Source of the DNA: Perca fluviatilis | Taxonomy: Eukaryota > Chordata > Actinopteri > Perciformes > Percidae | DNA length: 64,000 nucleotides | Assembly (NCBI RefSeq): GCF_010015445.1 | Contig: NC_053129.1 | Coordinates: 21,987,749 to 22,051,748, forward strand | Direction: 5' to 3' | Part shown: positions 36,613-48,189 of the stretch, in pieces | Position numbering within the stretch: position 1 is the stretch's first letter | Layout of the letters: each line of letters opens with the position of its first letter | The notes under the pieces: model-generated | Databases searched by the model: none | What the model was told of the DNA's origin: nothing | Seen by the model: only the letters and a program-made list of their open reading frames with translations | Position numbers and translations under genes: made by a program

Positions 36613-36642
36613 AGTTTAGAATGTCAAATCTTATTTGACATT
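36613..36642. repeat. Inverted repeat with 14-bp stem
   Basis: TTTAGAATGTCAAAT and ATTTGACATTCTAAA are separated by only a few bases. A related small palindrome with TTAGAATGTCAAAT occurs at about 43250-43276. Confidence 0.7.
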
Positions 36643-37114
36643 CTAAACGTCAGCATATTTTTCACTTTATAAATTTTCCCGTTTGCATATTTTACAGATT
36701 TGAAATGCATAAAATATACTGTTTTTACTCACTGACATGGGCTTGGCAGCATTTTATTGCTGACACACCTTCTGAGCTTCTAGACTGGAAGTCAGACATC
36801 AGCCTTTTTGCTTTTGAGTTGTTTGGGCTGAGGAAGGGAAAGTGGGTCAGACTAAAACACCCATGGGGAAGCAGAGGATGGATGGAGGGGTAGGGGCGTG
36901 TATGTGTGTTAACGTGTGATGGGGGCTGGGGTTGTTGAGTTGCGGGGTAAGATGAGAGTAAAGTAGAAAAGAGTAGTCGGGGAGACTCAGTAGGATGCTG
37001 TCTGTCTACTCGTGCCAGAAAACTTTTGAACCCAATATTGCCCTTGTTTTTGGTCAATTCTTGGTGCGATAAAACACGTTTTACTGTTTATTACAAATGG
37101 AATTTCTTTTATTT

Positions 37115-37438
37115 GGCTGTAAGTAATGATTATTATCAGCAACGCTTATTTTTGCCAATTATATTCTTCAATTTGTTTTTTTTGCTATAAAATGTCAGAA
37201 AATAGTGAAAAATTGTCTGTCAAAGAGTCCAAGGAGACACTTTAAAATGTCTTATTTTGTCCTATTTACCCAAAGACTTTCAGTCAACACAGAAAAGCAG
37301 CAAATGGTCACATCGGAGGAACTGACACTCTAGGGTTTTCAGCCATTTTTGCAAACAATTAATCGGTTATCATGATCGTTACCGATTAATTTTCTTTCGA
37401 TCAAGTAATGGATTAATCGACTACTTTTTGCAGCTCTA
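37115..37438 (-). repeat. Dispersed MITE-like family, copy E
   Basis: It begins GGCTGTAAGTAATGATTATT and ends GATTAATCGACTACTTTTTG-CAGCTCT. The interior has GCTATAAAATGTCAGAAAAT and AAAAGCAGCAAATGGTCACA. It is the best-preserved right end of the family. Confidence 0.8.
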
Positions 37439-37439
37439 T

Positions 37440-38300
37440 TGTTTTATACGTGTACCAATCGGAAGTTTACACTGATATTTTTAATCATTTTTTATTTCTT
37501 TCGGTGTTGTATACAGTCACTTTTTCTGGTCAGTGACAAACAAGTATAAGCGTTTAAAACCCAGCTCTATTCTTCAGTTTAGTTTCTTTTGTGCCTCGGC
37601 CCGTGCTTGACCTGCCCATGAGCAGATGTGACAAAAAGCGCTCCAGCAAAGAAAACGGAAAGGAAAGTGAGGGTGAGAGGTGCAGACAGAAGGGAGGAAT
37701 GAAACAGTAATGAGAGGAGATGGGCAGGGGCAGGCCACTACTGAGCATCACCCTCTTTACTCTCTACCTCACCCCCTGCTGTGATAATGTCCCGCCTTGT
37801 CTCGTCTCATCCTCCCTGTCTCCCTCCATTCTCCCATCTCCCAAATCTCCTATCCCACCCTCCTGTACCACGAGTAAGTGAGTTTCCCTCTGGTTTAACT
37901 TCTCCTGTTTCTGTCCTCGGCAGCAGGGGAGAGGCAGCCAGGAGGGGTGAGAGACAGCGAGAGAAATGTGTGAGAGAAGGAACACTTTCTTCCAGTCGGT
38001 TGTATAAAGCCATCAGTGTCCCTGTTAAGCCCTGCCATTCCCTCCGCCGTCTGTCCTCCTCACCCTCTGTCTAGTTATCAAAGTGTTTATTCAGCCTGGC
38101 CTTGTTTTCTCTCTCCTCATTTTCAGAGAGAAACTCTGAGAGCAGAGTGTGATTCACTGCATTCACTAGAAGACAGTGGGAGCAACTGAAAATGAAAAGA
38201 CATCTCAGGAGTGGAACCCCCGCCCTGCTTCATACACACCAGTCAGTGGGAGGGTATGAAGGCTTCCATGCCAGTGAGAGGTGGTGGTGAGGTGGCGCAG
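37440..38300. other. Non-coding; pyrimidine-rich patch
   Basis: 37790-37870 is C/T-rich. The overlapping ORFs have no recognisable domain. Confidence 0.5.
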
Positions 38301-38319
38301 GAATGGAAAGAGGGGCCTC

Positions 38320-38600
38320 TAAGGGCCGTGCCCCTGCTGATTGAGATGTAACCCACACAGGCAAACCCCGCTTCGGGGTGGATCTGTGGCGCAAACACCC
38401 CCTTTAGCCTCCGGGGCGCGCCAGTCCGAGTCAAGAGCCTGCTGGGAAGCAGCGTGTGGGGGGATGAACTTGACGTGCCGCTGGACGGAGTCTAAAGGAT
38501 CCAGCGGGTGGGGGCGGGTGGGGCGGGCTGGGGTGGGAATGGGGTACCGCTCTGTGCCAGGGTTGCCCAGGTTACGGGCAGAAGGAAGAGGCATGATATT
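38320..38600. other. CpG/G-rich block with G-quadruplex motif
   Basis: CpG-rich unique-looking sequence that includes the hairpin CCCCGCTTCGGGG (about 38366-38378). At 38506-38534 there is a run of four G-tracts, GGGGGCGGGTGGGGCGGG followed by CTGGGG, which also reads as overlapping GC-boxes. No exon is recognised. It could be a distal regulatory element. Confidence 0.4.
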
Positions 38601-40324
38601 CTCTCACTGTGTTGGAAGAGGTTTTTTTTTTTTTTGTGTGTGTGTTGTTTTGTGTTGTGGTGCTGTCTGGATGTGTGTCGCTACGCCACTGTGGGGATGC
38701 TCCGATCCCTGCCGCTCTGGTGTCTTCACCGCTGCCCTTTGATGATCAACACATACACATACACATAATGTCATGGATACACACACAGATACAGTACATG
38801 TTGCATAACGAGTGAAAAGTCTACCACACTCCTTTGGTGTCTGTGCCTCGTTCCTTTGATGCTATGGAACAGACACACACTCAGATTGCACTATAAATTG
38901 AAGTTGCTCAGTAATGTCTGGCAATTGGTCCTATTCAGTTGCTTTTATGATGGGCTAATCACAATAGTTTTAGAAATTACAGGCGAGCTGACAGATTGAT
39001 TGTATGTGCAGTGAGGTGCAGTGTGTGGGTGATTATGTGGGTCTGGTTTGTATTAGGGCTCTGTCTAGGGATATAAGGCGGTTACTGTACTATGAGCTAC
39101 TGAGGTGTTCTGGTATCCATTTGGAGGAATCAGGACTGATGACTGAACTGTACGGAGAGACGGGGCTCACCCAGATAACTACTACTCTTCCCTGATCAAA
39201 CAAACCACCAGCAGAGACCTCTGTCATGCTCTCTCTCGCTCTATTATCTTTTCTTCTCTCTGCTCTTTTTCTCTACCACTCTCTCTTCTCTTTTTTGGGG
39301 TATGTCTCCTTTTACTTTCTGCCCTTTCCCCCCTACATTTACTTTATTCCTCTCCCTCGATCCTATTTAATTGCCACCTGCCACTCGCAATCAGCGTTAT
39401 TCAAATACCCCTGAATTCCCAGTGTCATAGGCAGCGGGTCGGGGAGATAAAGAGCAAGAGAGGAGATGATGAGAGGAGAAATGATCCGTGATTCATCAGG
39501 AGCTAAAGAGCAAGAGGAAGCTCTTTTTTTCCCTCTTGTCTTTAAAAGCAGCAAAAATGATTCAAGTGGAACTTTAAAAGAGGCATTCAGGCTCCCAGGT
39601 GGAAATGTTATACCTGCGCACAGCATTAGAGTGACACAAGGAGGGATGAGGGGGATCAAAGGCGGTCTGGGGGTAGAGGAGGCCAGACAATCACCCTAAA
39701 ACAGATAATTGGTCAGTGTGGGATTTATAATGGAGCTGTCAAAGGGCTCCTTTTTCAAAGCACAATGGTATTTGTGTGTGCGCGCTTGCATGTGTGTGTG
39801 CACATGCTACATGTATGTGAAAAGATATCGGGACTAAAGGTCGGTGTTAGGGTTCCTACGTGCCTCTGGGGTGAAGACAGAAAGACGATAGCAACAAGGG
39901 AAGAAAGACGGATAGAAGAGGAGCGTTGGCAAATATTAAGATCATTTGGCTTGTGTGTCAAATGTTCTGCAGTATTGTGATGTGGGGTGGTTTTACATCG
40001 CTCTGTCCTCTAAGTCCACAGAGAAAATAAATGTTTGAAAGTAACGATAGATGCAACTAATGATGGAGTTAATCTGTATTGTGATAACAATTCTAAATTC
40101 AAGGTTCACTTACTTTGCTATTCCTGAAGTTACTGAAAAGAATGAGATGATCACACTCTGCTAATACTCCCATACGTTTTATTGTGCTGCAACGTTTTGA
40201 CCCTGCCGGGTCTTCCTCAGGCAAAATTTATATTATTATTAATATTCCTGAAGTTCCCAGGCTTATCCCATGGACTTCTTCAGCTGGTGGGCTGTGGGAT
40301 ACGGCCCGCATTGTTTGAATATTA
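38601..40324. other. Non-coding; fragment of a dispersed repeat near 40187
   Basis: 39230-39360 is pyrimidine-rich. At 40187-40222 the wording GTGCTGCAACGTTTTGACCC and GCCGGGTCTTCCTCAGGC matches a common fish repeat fragment that I cannot name. No exon is seen. Confidence 0.4.
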
Positions 40325-40470
40325 GTTTACAGTGATAAAAAAACAAACAAAAAAAACAGGAAAAAAACCCAAACCTTCATATTTTAGAAGCTGAAACCAA
40401 CACCATTTCTGCTTGATAAAATGATTTAATCTGTTAATTGAAAAGTCAATCAACTACTGTTTTCAGCCCT
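40325..40470 (-). repeat. Dispersed MITE-like family, copy F (partial)
   Basis: It contains TTTTAGAAGCTGAAACCAAC, CCATTTCTGCTTGATAAAAT and ends ATCAACTACTGTTTTCAGCC. Only the right half of the family unit is present, after an A-rich start. Confidence 0.7.
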
Positions 40471-40736
40471 AAAAGATAAAACATTTTTTTCATATATTTT
40501 AGCATTAGTGTTGAAATAATTAATCCCAAATGTGATTGAATCAATTTAGTAGTCAGGTTTAATGAAGATAGAGGGGTAAAGGGAGAAACGAGGAGAGGAG
40601 AGGAGATTGACGCTCCTAATCCCTCCTTGGTGGCCTGGCTTCCCTTCAACACAACAGGTCCCATAATTACCCCCTCTTCTCTGGCAGCTCACACTCACAG
40701 CTCTAGCAGCGTGGAACTGGCTAATACTCTTCATCC

Positions 40737-40777
40737 ACACACACACACACAACACACACACACACACACACACACAG
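40737..40777. repeat. (CA)n microsatellite, one interruption
   Basis: CA array of about 40 bp with an AAC interruption. Confidence 0.95.
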
Positions 40778-41099
40778 ATTGTGGTGTTGGATCTGTCTTG
40801 AGTTGGTGACACGCAGCAAAAAGGACAGACAGAAGGGCACAGTGTGATCGCTGTGACGCTCGTCCAAAAATCTTTAAGAAAATCATTTGGCTGGCAGAAG
40901 GTGTAGTCAAGTGGCTGTCGGGGTCGACCACATTTGTTTTTCTGTCTCCTCCGGTCTGTCGGTCTTCTTGCCCCCTGTGTGTTTGGCGGGAAAATGATAA
41001 CGGTTACACTGTGGGTATGACAGAGCGTGGATGAGAGAGGAGCAGCACAGTGTATTTACAGGATGTGTGCTTTTGATTGGATGTGCAGGTATATTCAGA

Positions 41100-41345
41100 T
41101 TGAACAAAGAGGTCTGAGTCCTATATTACAATATAGGCTTCATATGTTAACTGCACTACTGCTGCACATCAGACACTTGATACTTGGTTTTGTAATTTTT
41201 ATGCTTATTGGACTTGTATTACTTAACTTTTAAAAGCATTTTTTTTCTATGGTTGGTAATCAGAGAGGGCAGCAAACTTAGAATTTTGCAGTGTACCTCA
41301 TCGTTTCTGGGTACGATAATAATGCTTTGAATCTTGAATAAATGT
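41100..41345 (+). mobile_element. Possible LINE or SINE 3' tail
   Basis: The sequence runs through CTGCACTACTGCTGCACATC, a GTGTACCTCATCGTTTCTGG segment and ends AATGCTTTGAATCTTGAATAAA. It resembles 3' ends of fish non-LTR retroposons with a GAATCTT-type terminal repeat. No coding remains, so the call is tentative. Confidence 0.35.
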
Positions 41346-43428
41346 GTACGGTACTTCTACTACATTCAACATGTGCCATGTAGATTTAAGATATGTTCTG
41401 GGGAAAATAACTTTGGCAGCGGTCGAGTGGAATAGAATTAAGAGATAAAATCAAGTCAGTCCTGTCATAGGTTTAAACATGCATGTGGTAAAAATGGTTA
41501 GTTTACCAAAATGAGAAATTGACTTAGCATTAGTATTGGCACCACGTACAGTATGTAGGTATGTGTGTTAGTATGTGTGTATGCACTGTATGCTTGTAGG
41601 AGATGTTATTGTGTGTGCCTATACTCAAAGATGGGAGTGGCCGTTCTGTTGGTTGTGTGTGTGGGGGGGGTGCCTGTAGAGGTGGCTGCTGGGTGTATGT
41701 GTATAAGTATATATTTATGGGAATGTGTAATGTAAATAGCCAATGCATGTATGCACAGTGTGTTGATGTATACATGTAGATTAAGAGATATATCTTTTTA
41801 TTTTCCCTTTCCTATTTTATTGGCCCTAAGACTGAAATATTCAGTTGCCACTTTTTTCACTTTTCGTCCACTTTTGCACACGTAATAAAACATTGAGTGT
41901 ATCAGAGATTTTTTTAACCTGAAGAACAAGTTCTGAATATTTGTGCAATTTCTCCCAAACTCTCCACCAAAAATTGTTTCTGAATACATTTTGGGTAACA
42001 ATTTCTTTTTTTAAAGTCTAGTTTTCATAAAAGAAATTTGAGAGCCAATGAGTCACGTCATCATCTAAGTACTCCTCTTACTTTGTTGATTAGTCTGTTA
42101 TTTATCTGACCAGGCTGAATCAGTTGTCTGGTAGCAAAACATGAGCTAGTGAGATGCAGTCTGGCAGTGGGAGTCTTCACAGATGCCCCCTTTATATGAT
42201 GAAAATCTGAGATAAAGCTGTGAAAATAACCTTGATGCCTATGTCATCATAGAGACTTCCTACAAATTTCTACAACAAAATCCAAAATGTATTAAAACTA
42301 CATTTTGTGCAAATTTCAAAAACATGCTTTCCTTTAATGTCTTTGTAAAAGAGAGAGATCTGATTTTAAAGAAACCTAAAGGGAAACCTGTATTTAAATA
42401 GTATTTAAATTCCATTGTATAATTGACCTATAATTGGCTAATTACATTTAAATGAGTTATTTATTGAATTAAGTCTAGACGCAGCTAATTGTGTCACACA
42501 TTTCTGTGAAATTAGGCATGTGCTTTTGTTCAATTACTTCAAATTCTACCCTTCACTGCCACTTCCAGTGACTGGCGTCATTGTGTTGTCATGACACAAT
42601 TATGACCACTTCAATACAAAAGTGTGGATTTTTAATTAAATCTTCAGCATTTGTTCTCAAGCATACCCCTCTATATGTTAATCATGCTGTTTTTCTTTTT
42701 TAAATTTCTAAATAAAGACTTGACTCATTGTAGAGAGATAAAAGTATCCTGTGGAATATACTGAGTTGCACCTTCTCCATGCTGGCGTTTTCATGTTTAA
42801 TGAACCTACCATAAAGGACTGCTCGGGACATTAATAATAGATCAGGACTGTCTGGGTCTTGATATCTGCTAAATAGCTTCTGAACATGATGTGATGACAT
42901 ATTCCTGAATCAATAAGGAGCACTGTTTACTTCATCCCTTGCGGATATTTCAGCCTCAGGATTGTAGATCCTTCAATGCTCAGAATTGATTTCCTGCATC
43001 TTATTCTATTCATTATATCTTCCTCATCGTGGTAAACCTTGACCACTGAATGCTCACTTTCCTCTGTACACTTGGAACCATACTGCATTCGACACGGACA
43101 TATTGATGTCGGCGGTGTATGTGTATCCCGCTCCCCACAGTACATATTGCATATATCGTTTCCCTCCCACACACTCACTGTATTTAGGTCCTTCACTCTT
43201 TATACTGTGTTCATCTATTTCCGGCTGTTACAATGTCTTTTTTTGTTATAACATTCTAACATTAGAATGTCAAATAACCTAAATTAGTAAGTTGATATTT
43301 AATTTGGGAAAAAAACATCCTTAGTTATTAGTTATTTAAGCAATAGCTCATCACATGCTGTGGTATGTTGTGATGGATTTTTATTAATAAATTAATAATC
43401 ATGTTCACAATAAAATAGGCCCTTATGA
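41346..43428. other. Non-coding; AT-rich conserved-element-like part
   Basis: 42370-42660 is AT-rich and unique-looking, with TTGGCTAATTACATTTAAAT, GCAGCTAATTGTG and TTTTAATTAAATC cores. 43020-43200 resembles 27355-27470 and may be an old repeat. No exon is seen. Confidence 0.35.
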
Positions 43429-43449
43429 GCTGGCTGGCTGGCTGGCTGC
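43429..43449. repeat. (GGCT)n short repeat
   Basis: Four GGCT units in AGCTGGCTGGCTGGCTGGCT. The following 300 bp is CpG-richer than the flanks and reads like a dispersed repeat I cannot name. Confidence 0.8.
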
Positions 43450-45664
43450 ACGTACCGAGGCGCAGGAACGCAGAGCAGGTCACATTAGCCTGTACTAGCA
43501 GCTAGCACGGACAATTTATTTTTCCTAGCTCTAAAGAAAGTCGCACAATAACACAAACTAACTAACCAATCGAGGCAGCGGTAGAACTGCAAATCTCGTT
43601 TTCAGCGAGGTAAAATTACTTTTTTTGTAAATAGAGTCTGGCTTTGAAGGGAGCATAAATAAAGGCTTCAGTTCCCCATCGGCAAGGGCTGTCTGACAGC
43701 AAGGTAAAACGGTGAAAATGTTCTAAAAACAGCGTACACCCAAAGGGATACTTTGCGGATTTTTAAACTAGCTTTGTGTCGGCGTTGGCAGTGTATGAAC
43801 GGCTTCCCTCCATGGCACCGGCTATCAGTTCGTTAGTATAAAAAATGTTTTCCCACATGCAAAGTGATACTTATTTATGCTAAGGAATTAGACGTCATAT
43901 TCATTGGATATTGTTGTTATATCTCGGCTATGAACCAATCAGATTGCTTGATTTGAGCTACCTGTTTTATAATGAGAGTTTAATGCTCAAAACCTGATTT
44001 ATTCAGATTCTGATTCTTAAATTGCTGAATTCTGATTGATCACCTTTTTTTTTGTAATAGAGCCCTGCCCACTTCAAACCACTGGGAAGAGAACAGATTA
44101 AACACCCATACACAAGGTTTTCCGTGCCTTTAATTAGAGAAACTTGGTCCCCAATCTTTAATATTTCTCTATAAAATAAATATTTGACACATTCTTGACA
44201 CTCTTTTCAAACAGATCACAGCCCACTTCGACTAGTGAGAATGCTGTGTTGTGTCGCTCATAAAACAAGCTGATGGAGAAAATATATTTTGACATTAATT
44301 CTGAATTCATTTTAAATAAAATTAAGATTTTCAGTTAATCTGCGTTGGCTTTCAGATGTCAGAGTATTTCGAAGGCAATTAAAGCTATATATTCATTCTA
44401 CCTAGGTTTGGGCGTTTTCTGCTATTCATGCGATTGTTATGTAACATCTCATTAGCATATCAAGTCAAATTGCAGACATTTTTTTGCAGGGAGTGAAGCG
44501 AACCAAATCAAATCCATCTCTCAAGCGAGGACTAGGGTTAAGGTTAGGGGTTAAGATGAGTGTGTGTGTGTGTGTGTGTGTGTGGGGGTGTGGGGGGGGG
44601 GTTGAGGAATGCCTATTTGAAATAAATAAACAGACAGAACAGTAATATTTTGATATTTGACCTTATTGATGAAAGCACGAACCTATGTAAAAAGGTTGCT
44701 GCTGTTTTAAGTTCATATTGTCCCACATTTGTTATGTCAAATGTGCTCATGGATCAAATCTGTCGCGATCCACTGGAGCTCTCTCACCCTCATCACCATC
44801 ATTCTGTAACTCAGTTACTTCTGGATAGGATAACCATCCTTAGTTACGCAGCCAGTCCTCCCCTCCATCGTCCCACCCACCTCAACCAACCATGACCCCC
44901 CCATGGGGGTCATACAATGACTGTCATGCATATCATTATTGGTGGGGGCCCTCCTTCCCCTCCTGACAAAGGATGAAAGTGTCCCGTTCGGGGGAGGGGG
45001 TTGGCTAGGCCGACGTTGGGGTGAAGAGCCCTGCGTCCTCCTCCGGGTCGGGATAAGACCCAGCAGGGCTTTCTTCACGCTAATAGGCACGACCCCTGAA
45101 CCCCACACAAAGAGCATCACTTCAGGAGCCATGGGCACTCAGTGTGGGAGAGCAAGGAGGAACCAATAGGAGCAGGCTGGGGGCTCTGGGTTCCTTTGAG
45201 AGAGTCGGACTACTGACTTTACAGAGGAAAGAAACAAGAGAGCAGGAGGGAGGAAAAAAAGACCAGGAGAGAGAGAAAGGAGATAAGGGGAAGATTTTGT
45301 GTTTTTGTTTAGGGGAAAGGGCTTGTTGCAAGAGTTCAAAGGGCTCCTCTTTTAGAGCAAAGGTCTCCTTTCCCTGCTTTTATTCTCCTACTCTTTCTGT
45401 CTGTTAATGGCTGAAGGTGGAGGGATTATTGTGCCTTTCAGATGCCTGCTTAATTACTTGTTGCTGGTGTGTGTTGTAAGTGTCCACAGTCGGGTTACTA
45501 CAGTATCTCCAATTGTGTGCATGTTTCTATACATAGGCATGCACATGCTTTGTGTTTATACATCCAACACATGTTGTTATTCAATGTGCTGTTATTCAAG
45601 TTGATTTTAAAGAGCATAAATACAGTCACTGAGTTGTTTGGAAACATAGATTGTCAGCTATGAA
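43450..45664. other. Non-coding; (GT)n and G-run at 44560-44600
   Basis: A (GT)12 array at 44560-44584 runs into GGGGGTGTGGGGGGGGGG. 44790-45140 is GC-richer. Purine-rich sequence lies at 45220-45300. ORFs here carry no domain. Confidence 0.5.
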
Positions 45665-45665
45665 A

Positions 45666-46687
45666 CTATATATATATATATATTCGCCTTCAGAACTGCC
45701 TTAATTCTTCGTGGCATTGATTCAACAAGGTGCCGGAAGCATTCTTTAGAAATGTTGGCCCATGTTGAGAGGAGAGCATCTTGCAGTTGATGGAGATTTG
45801 TGGGATACACGTCCAGGGAACGAAGCTCCCGTTCCACCACATCCCAAAGATGTTCTATTGGGTTGAGATCTGGTGACTGTGGGGCCATTTTAGTACAGTG
45901 AACTCATTGTCATGTTCAAGAAACCAATTTGAAATGATTCAAGCTTTGTGACATGATGCATTATCCTGCTGGAAGTAGCCATCAGAGGATGGTGGTCATA
46001 AAGGGATGGACATGGTCAGAAACAATGCTCAGGTAGGCTGTGGCATTTAAACGATGCCCAATTGGTACTAAGGTGCCTAAAGTGTGCCAAGAAAACATTC
46101 CCCACACCATTACACCACCAGCCTGCCCAGTGGTAACCAGGCATGACAGATCCATGTTCTCATTCCGTTTACGCCAAATTCTGACTCTACCATCTGAATG
46201 TCTCAACAGAAATCGAGACTCATCAGACCAGACAACATTTTTACAGTCTTCAACTGTCCAATTTTAGTGAGCTCGTGCAAATTGTAGCCTCATTTTCCTA
46301 TTTTTAGTGGAGATGAGTGGTACCCGGTGGGGTCTTCTGCTGGTGTAGCCCATCCACCTCAAGGTTGTGCGTGTTGTGGCTTCACAAATGCTTTGCTGCA
46401 TATCTCAGTTGTAACGAGTGGTTATTTGAGTCAAAGTTGATCTTCTATCAGCTGGAATCAGTCGGCCCATTCTCCTCTGACCTCTAGCATCAACAAGGCA
46501 TTTTTGCCCCCCAGGACTGCCGCATACTGGATGTTTTTCCTTTTTCAGACCATTCTTTGTCAACCCTAGAAATGGTTGTGCGTGAAAATCCCAGCAACTG
46601 AGCAGATTGGGAAATACTCAGACCAGCCCGTCTGGCACCAACAACCATGCCACGCTCAAAGTAGCTTAGATCACCTTTCGTTCCCAT
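45666..46687 (-). pseudogene. Tc1-like transposase (family 2), multiply disrupted
   Basis: From ATG 46687 (minus) the N-terminus reads GDLSYFERGMVVGARRAGLS and LLGFSRTTISRVDKEW. The frame is lost before the middle. The segment 46206-45982 holds RHSDGRVRIW and LVTTGQAGGVMVWGMFSW, which follow the first catalytic Asp. The second Asp motif QQDNASCHKA is present near 45940 but is followed by a TGA. The segment 45888-45684 holds PQSPDLNPIEHLWDVVERE, with the catalytic Glu, and ESMPRRIKAVLKAN near the normal end. At least three frame or stop lesions make it inactive. Confidence 0.85.
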
Positions 46688-46831
46688 TCTGACATTCAGT
46701 TTGGAGTTCAGGAGATTGTTTAGACCTGGACCACACCCCTAAATGCATTGAAGCAGCTGCCATGTGATTGGTTGATTAGATAATTGCATTAACGAGAAAT
46801 CTTACAGGTGTTCCTAATAATCTTTAAGGCG

Positions 46832-46867
<36 letters not shown>
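45666..46867 (-). mobile_element. Tc1-like transposon (family 2), inverted copy in TA repeats
   Basis: The minus-strand element start is near 46832, with CCTTAAAGATTATTAGGAAC, the same terminal wording as the 20.4-kb copy. The element end is truncated: internal sequence CGCCTTCAGAACTGCC meets a (TA)n array at 45666-45683. The start side passes through a short GT run into another TA array (about 46843-46867). Tc1 elements insert at TA, so insertion into a TA microsatellite with later repeat expansion explains both sides. Confidence 0.85.
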
Positions 46868-46869
<2 letters not shown>

Positions 46870-46884
46870 TAATTCAAACTAGAG

Positions 46885-47020
46885 AACAGCAGCAAATACT
46901 TGTCAGTTTTGCCTGATAAATGGCCTTAAATGGCTTCCAATTAAAATAATTTATCGAAACTGTTAGTAATTAAGTTTGTCAGTTGAAAAAATGTATTAAT
47001 GAACTAATTGTTTCAGCTTT
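46885..47020 (-). repeat. Dispersed MITE-like family, copy G (partial)
   Basis: It contains ACAGCAGCAAATACTTGTCA, GCCTGATAAATGGC and ends GAACTAATTGTTTCAGC. It starts directly after the TA array that flanks the Tc1 copy. Confidence 0.65.
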
Positions 47021-47085
47021 AAATGTCATATAGGCGACACTTGTTTATTTTACAACACTGTTCCATGCTGTTGCATCTGCATCTA

Positions 47086-47089
<4 letters not shown>

Positions 47090-47171
<82 letters not shown>
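47090..47171. repeat. Long (TA)n microsatellite
   Basis: Uninterrupted TA array of about 81 bp. Confidence 0.97.
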
Positions 47172-47172
<1 letters not shown>

Positions 47173-47526
47173 GTGTGCTGGGAACTTAACCATCCACACT
47201 AACAGGTTAAATTTGCCCATGGTGAGACATGCTAGTGCATGCATTCATATTGCTGTGAAGCGTTTTTGGATAAGGATCATGTAGCGTGTGATCATGTTGT
47301 TTTAGATAACAGGTTTGGGGTACAGTAAAGCTCTTTTAGGTTGGGTGGTGGTGAGAAGAGAATAGCTACAGTGGGGTCTGATGTGGGAACCAGAGGCCCC
47401 TCCTGGCCTCCTTGTTTCAGCTCCAATGATCAGAGGGGAGGGGTGGGAGGGATGAGGGGGGGGCGGGGTACTGTACCTGCAGGGAGCTGGTGTGTGTGTG
47501 TGAGTGTGAGAGACAGAGAGACAGAA

Positions 47527-47529
<3 letters not shown>

Positions 47530-47581
<52 letters not shown>
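47530..47581. repeat. (GA)n microsatellite
   Basis: Uninterrupted GA array of about 50 bp, preceded by a short GT run at 47490-47500. Confidence 0.97.
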
Positions 47582-47584
<3 letters not shown>

Positions 47585-48189
47585 CCACTTTTGGTTCTGG
47601 TATAATCCATCCACAATGCTTCTGCTTCTCTTCCCTCCCACTCCACCTTCAGCCTTCAGTGTGACAGGTCCCAAACAAAGCTCTCAGCATCTTCACACAC
47701 ACTCACCCAAACACACATCATGGAGTAAATATGGACTGGGAAGAATGAGGGAAGAGTAAAAGAAAGAGGGAGAGGAATTGAAAGTGACAATATCAAATGG
47801 AAACGGGCGTTTTAACCTATCCAATGACAGCAAAATGGGTTTACTTCTTCTTAAATTGCTCTTGTTGACAGTAGCTTGGGGGGCGTCCAGCAACGCTGCT
47901 GCTCAAGGGGTCCATTTTTGGAGAAGCTATAGCAGAAAATGATGTTTTCTGACAGGAAGTTCCACTAAAATGATGTTGTATCTCTTTGTTCGTTTGGAGC
48001 CAAACACAGATTGAAAGAGGGTGTTGCACACCTGATTGCACACCATCAATAAAGACACCTCCACTTCCACTTTAAACACTGACTCACGTTTCTGCACACC
48101 ATCATGCACATATGGATACCTAGTAGTAAAGCTGTCTCAGAATCAGATTGGGCTATTGTGCTGATATTTGTATCATCAGTTTATAAGAT
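47582..48189. other. Non-coding, nothing recognised
   Basis: No repeat family or exon is recognised. ORFs on both strands lack domains. Confidence 0.45.

Noticed and set aside
44529..44554. Telomere-like repeats (TTAGGG-type)
   Set aside because: Only loose GGGTTA/GGTTAG words over about 25 bp, not an array.
45144..45407. ORF rich in Glu/Lys
   Set aside because: Purine-rich composition explains the open frame. No domain is seen.
47302..47759. ORFs of Leu-Ser or Arg-Glu repeats
   Set aside because: They are translations of the (GA)n array and have no support as coding.
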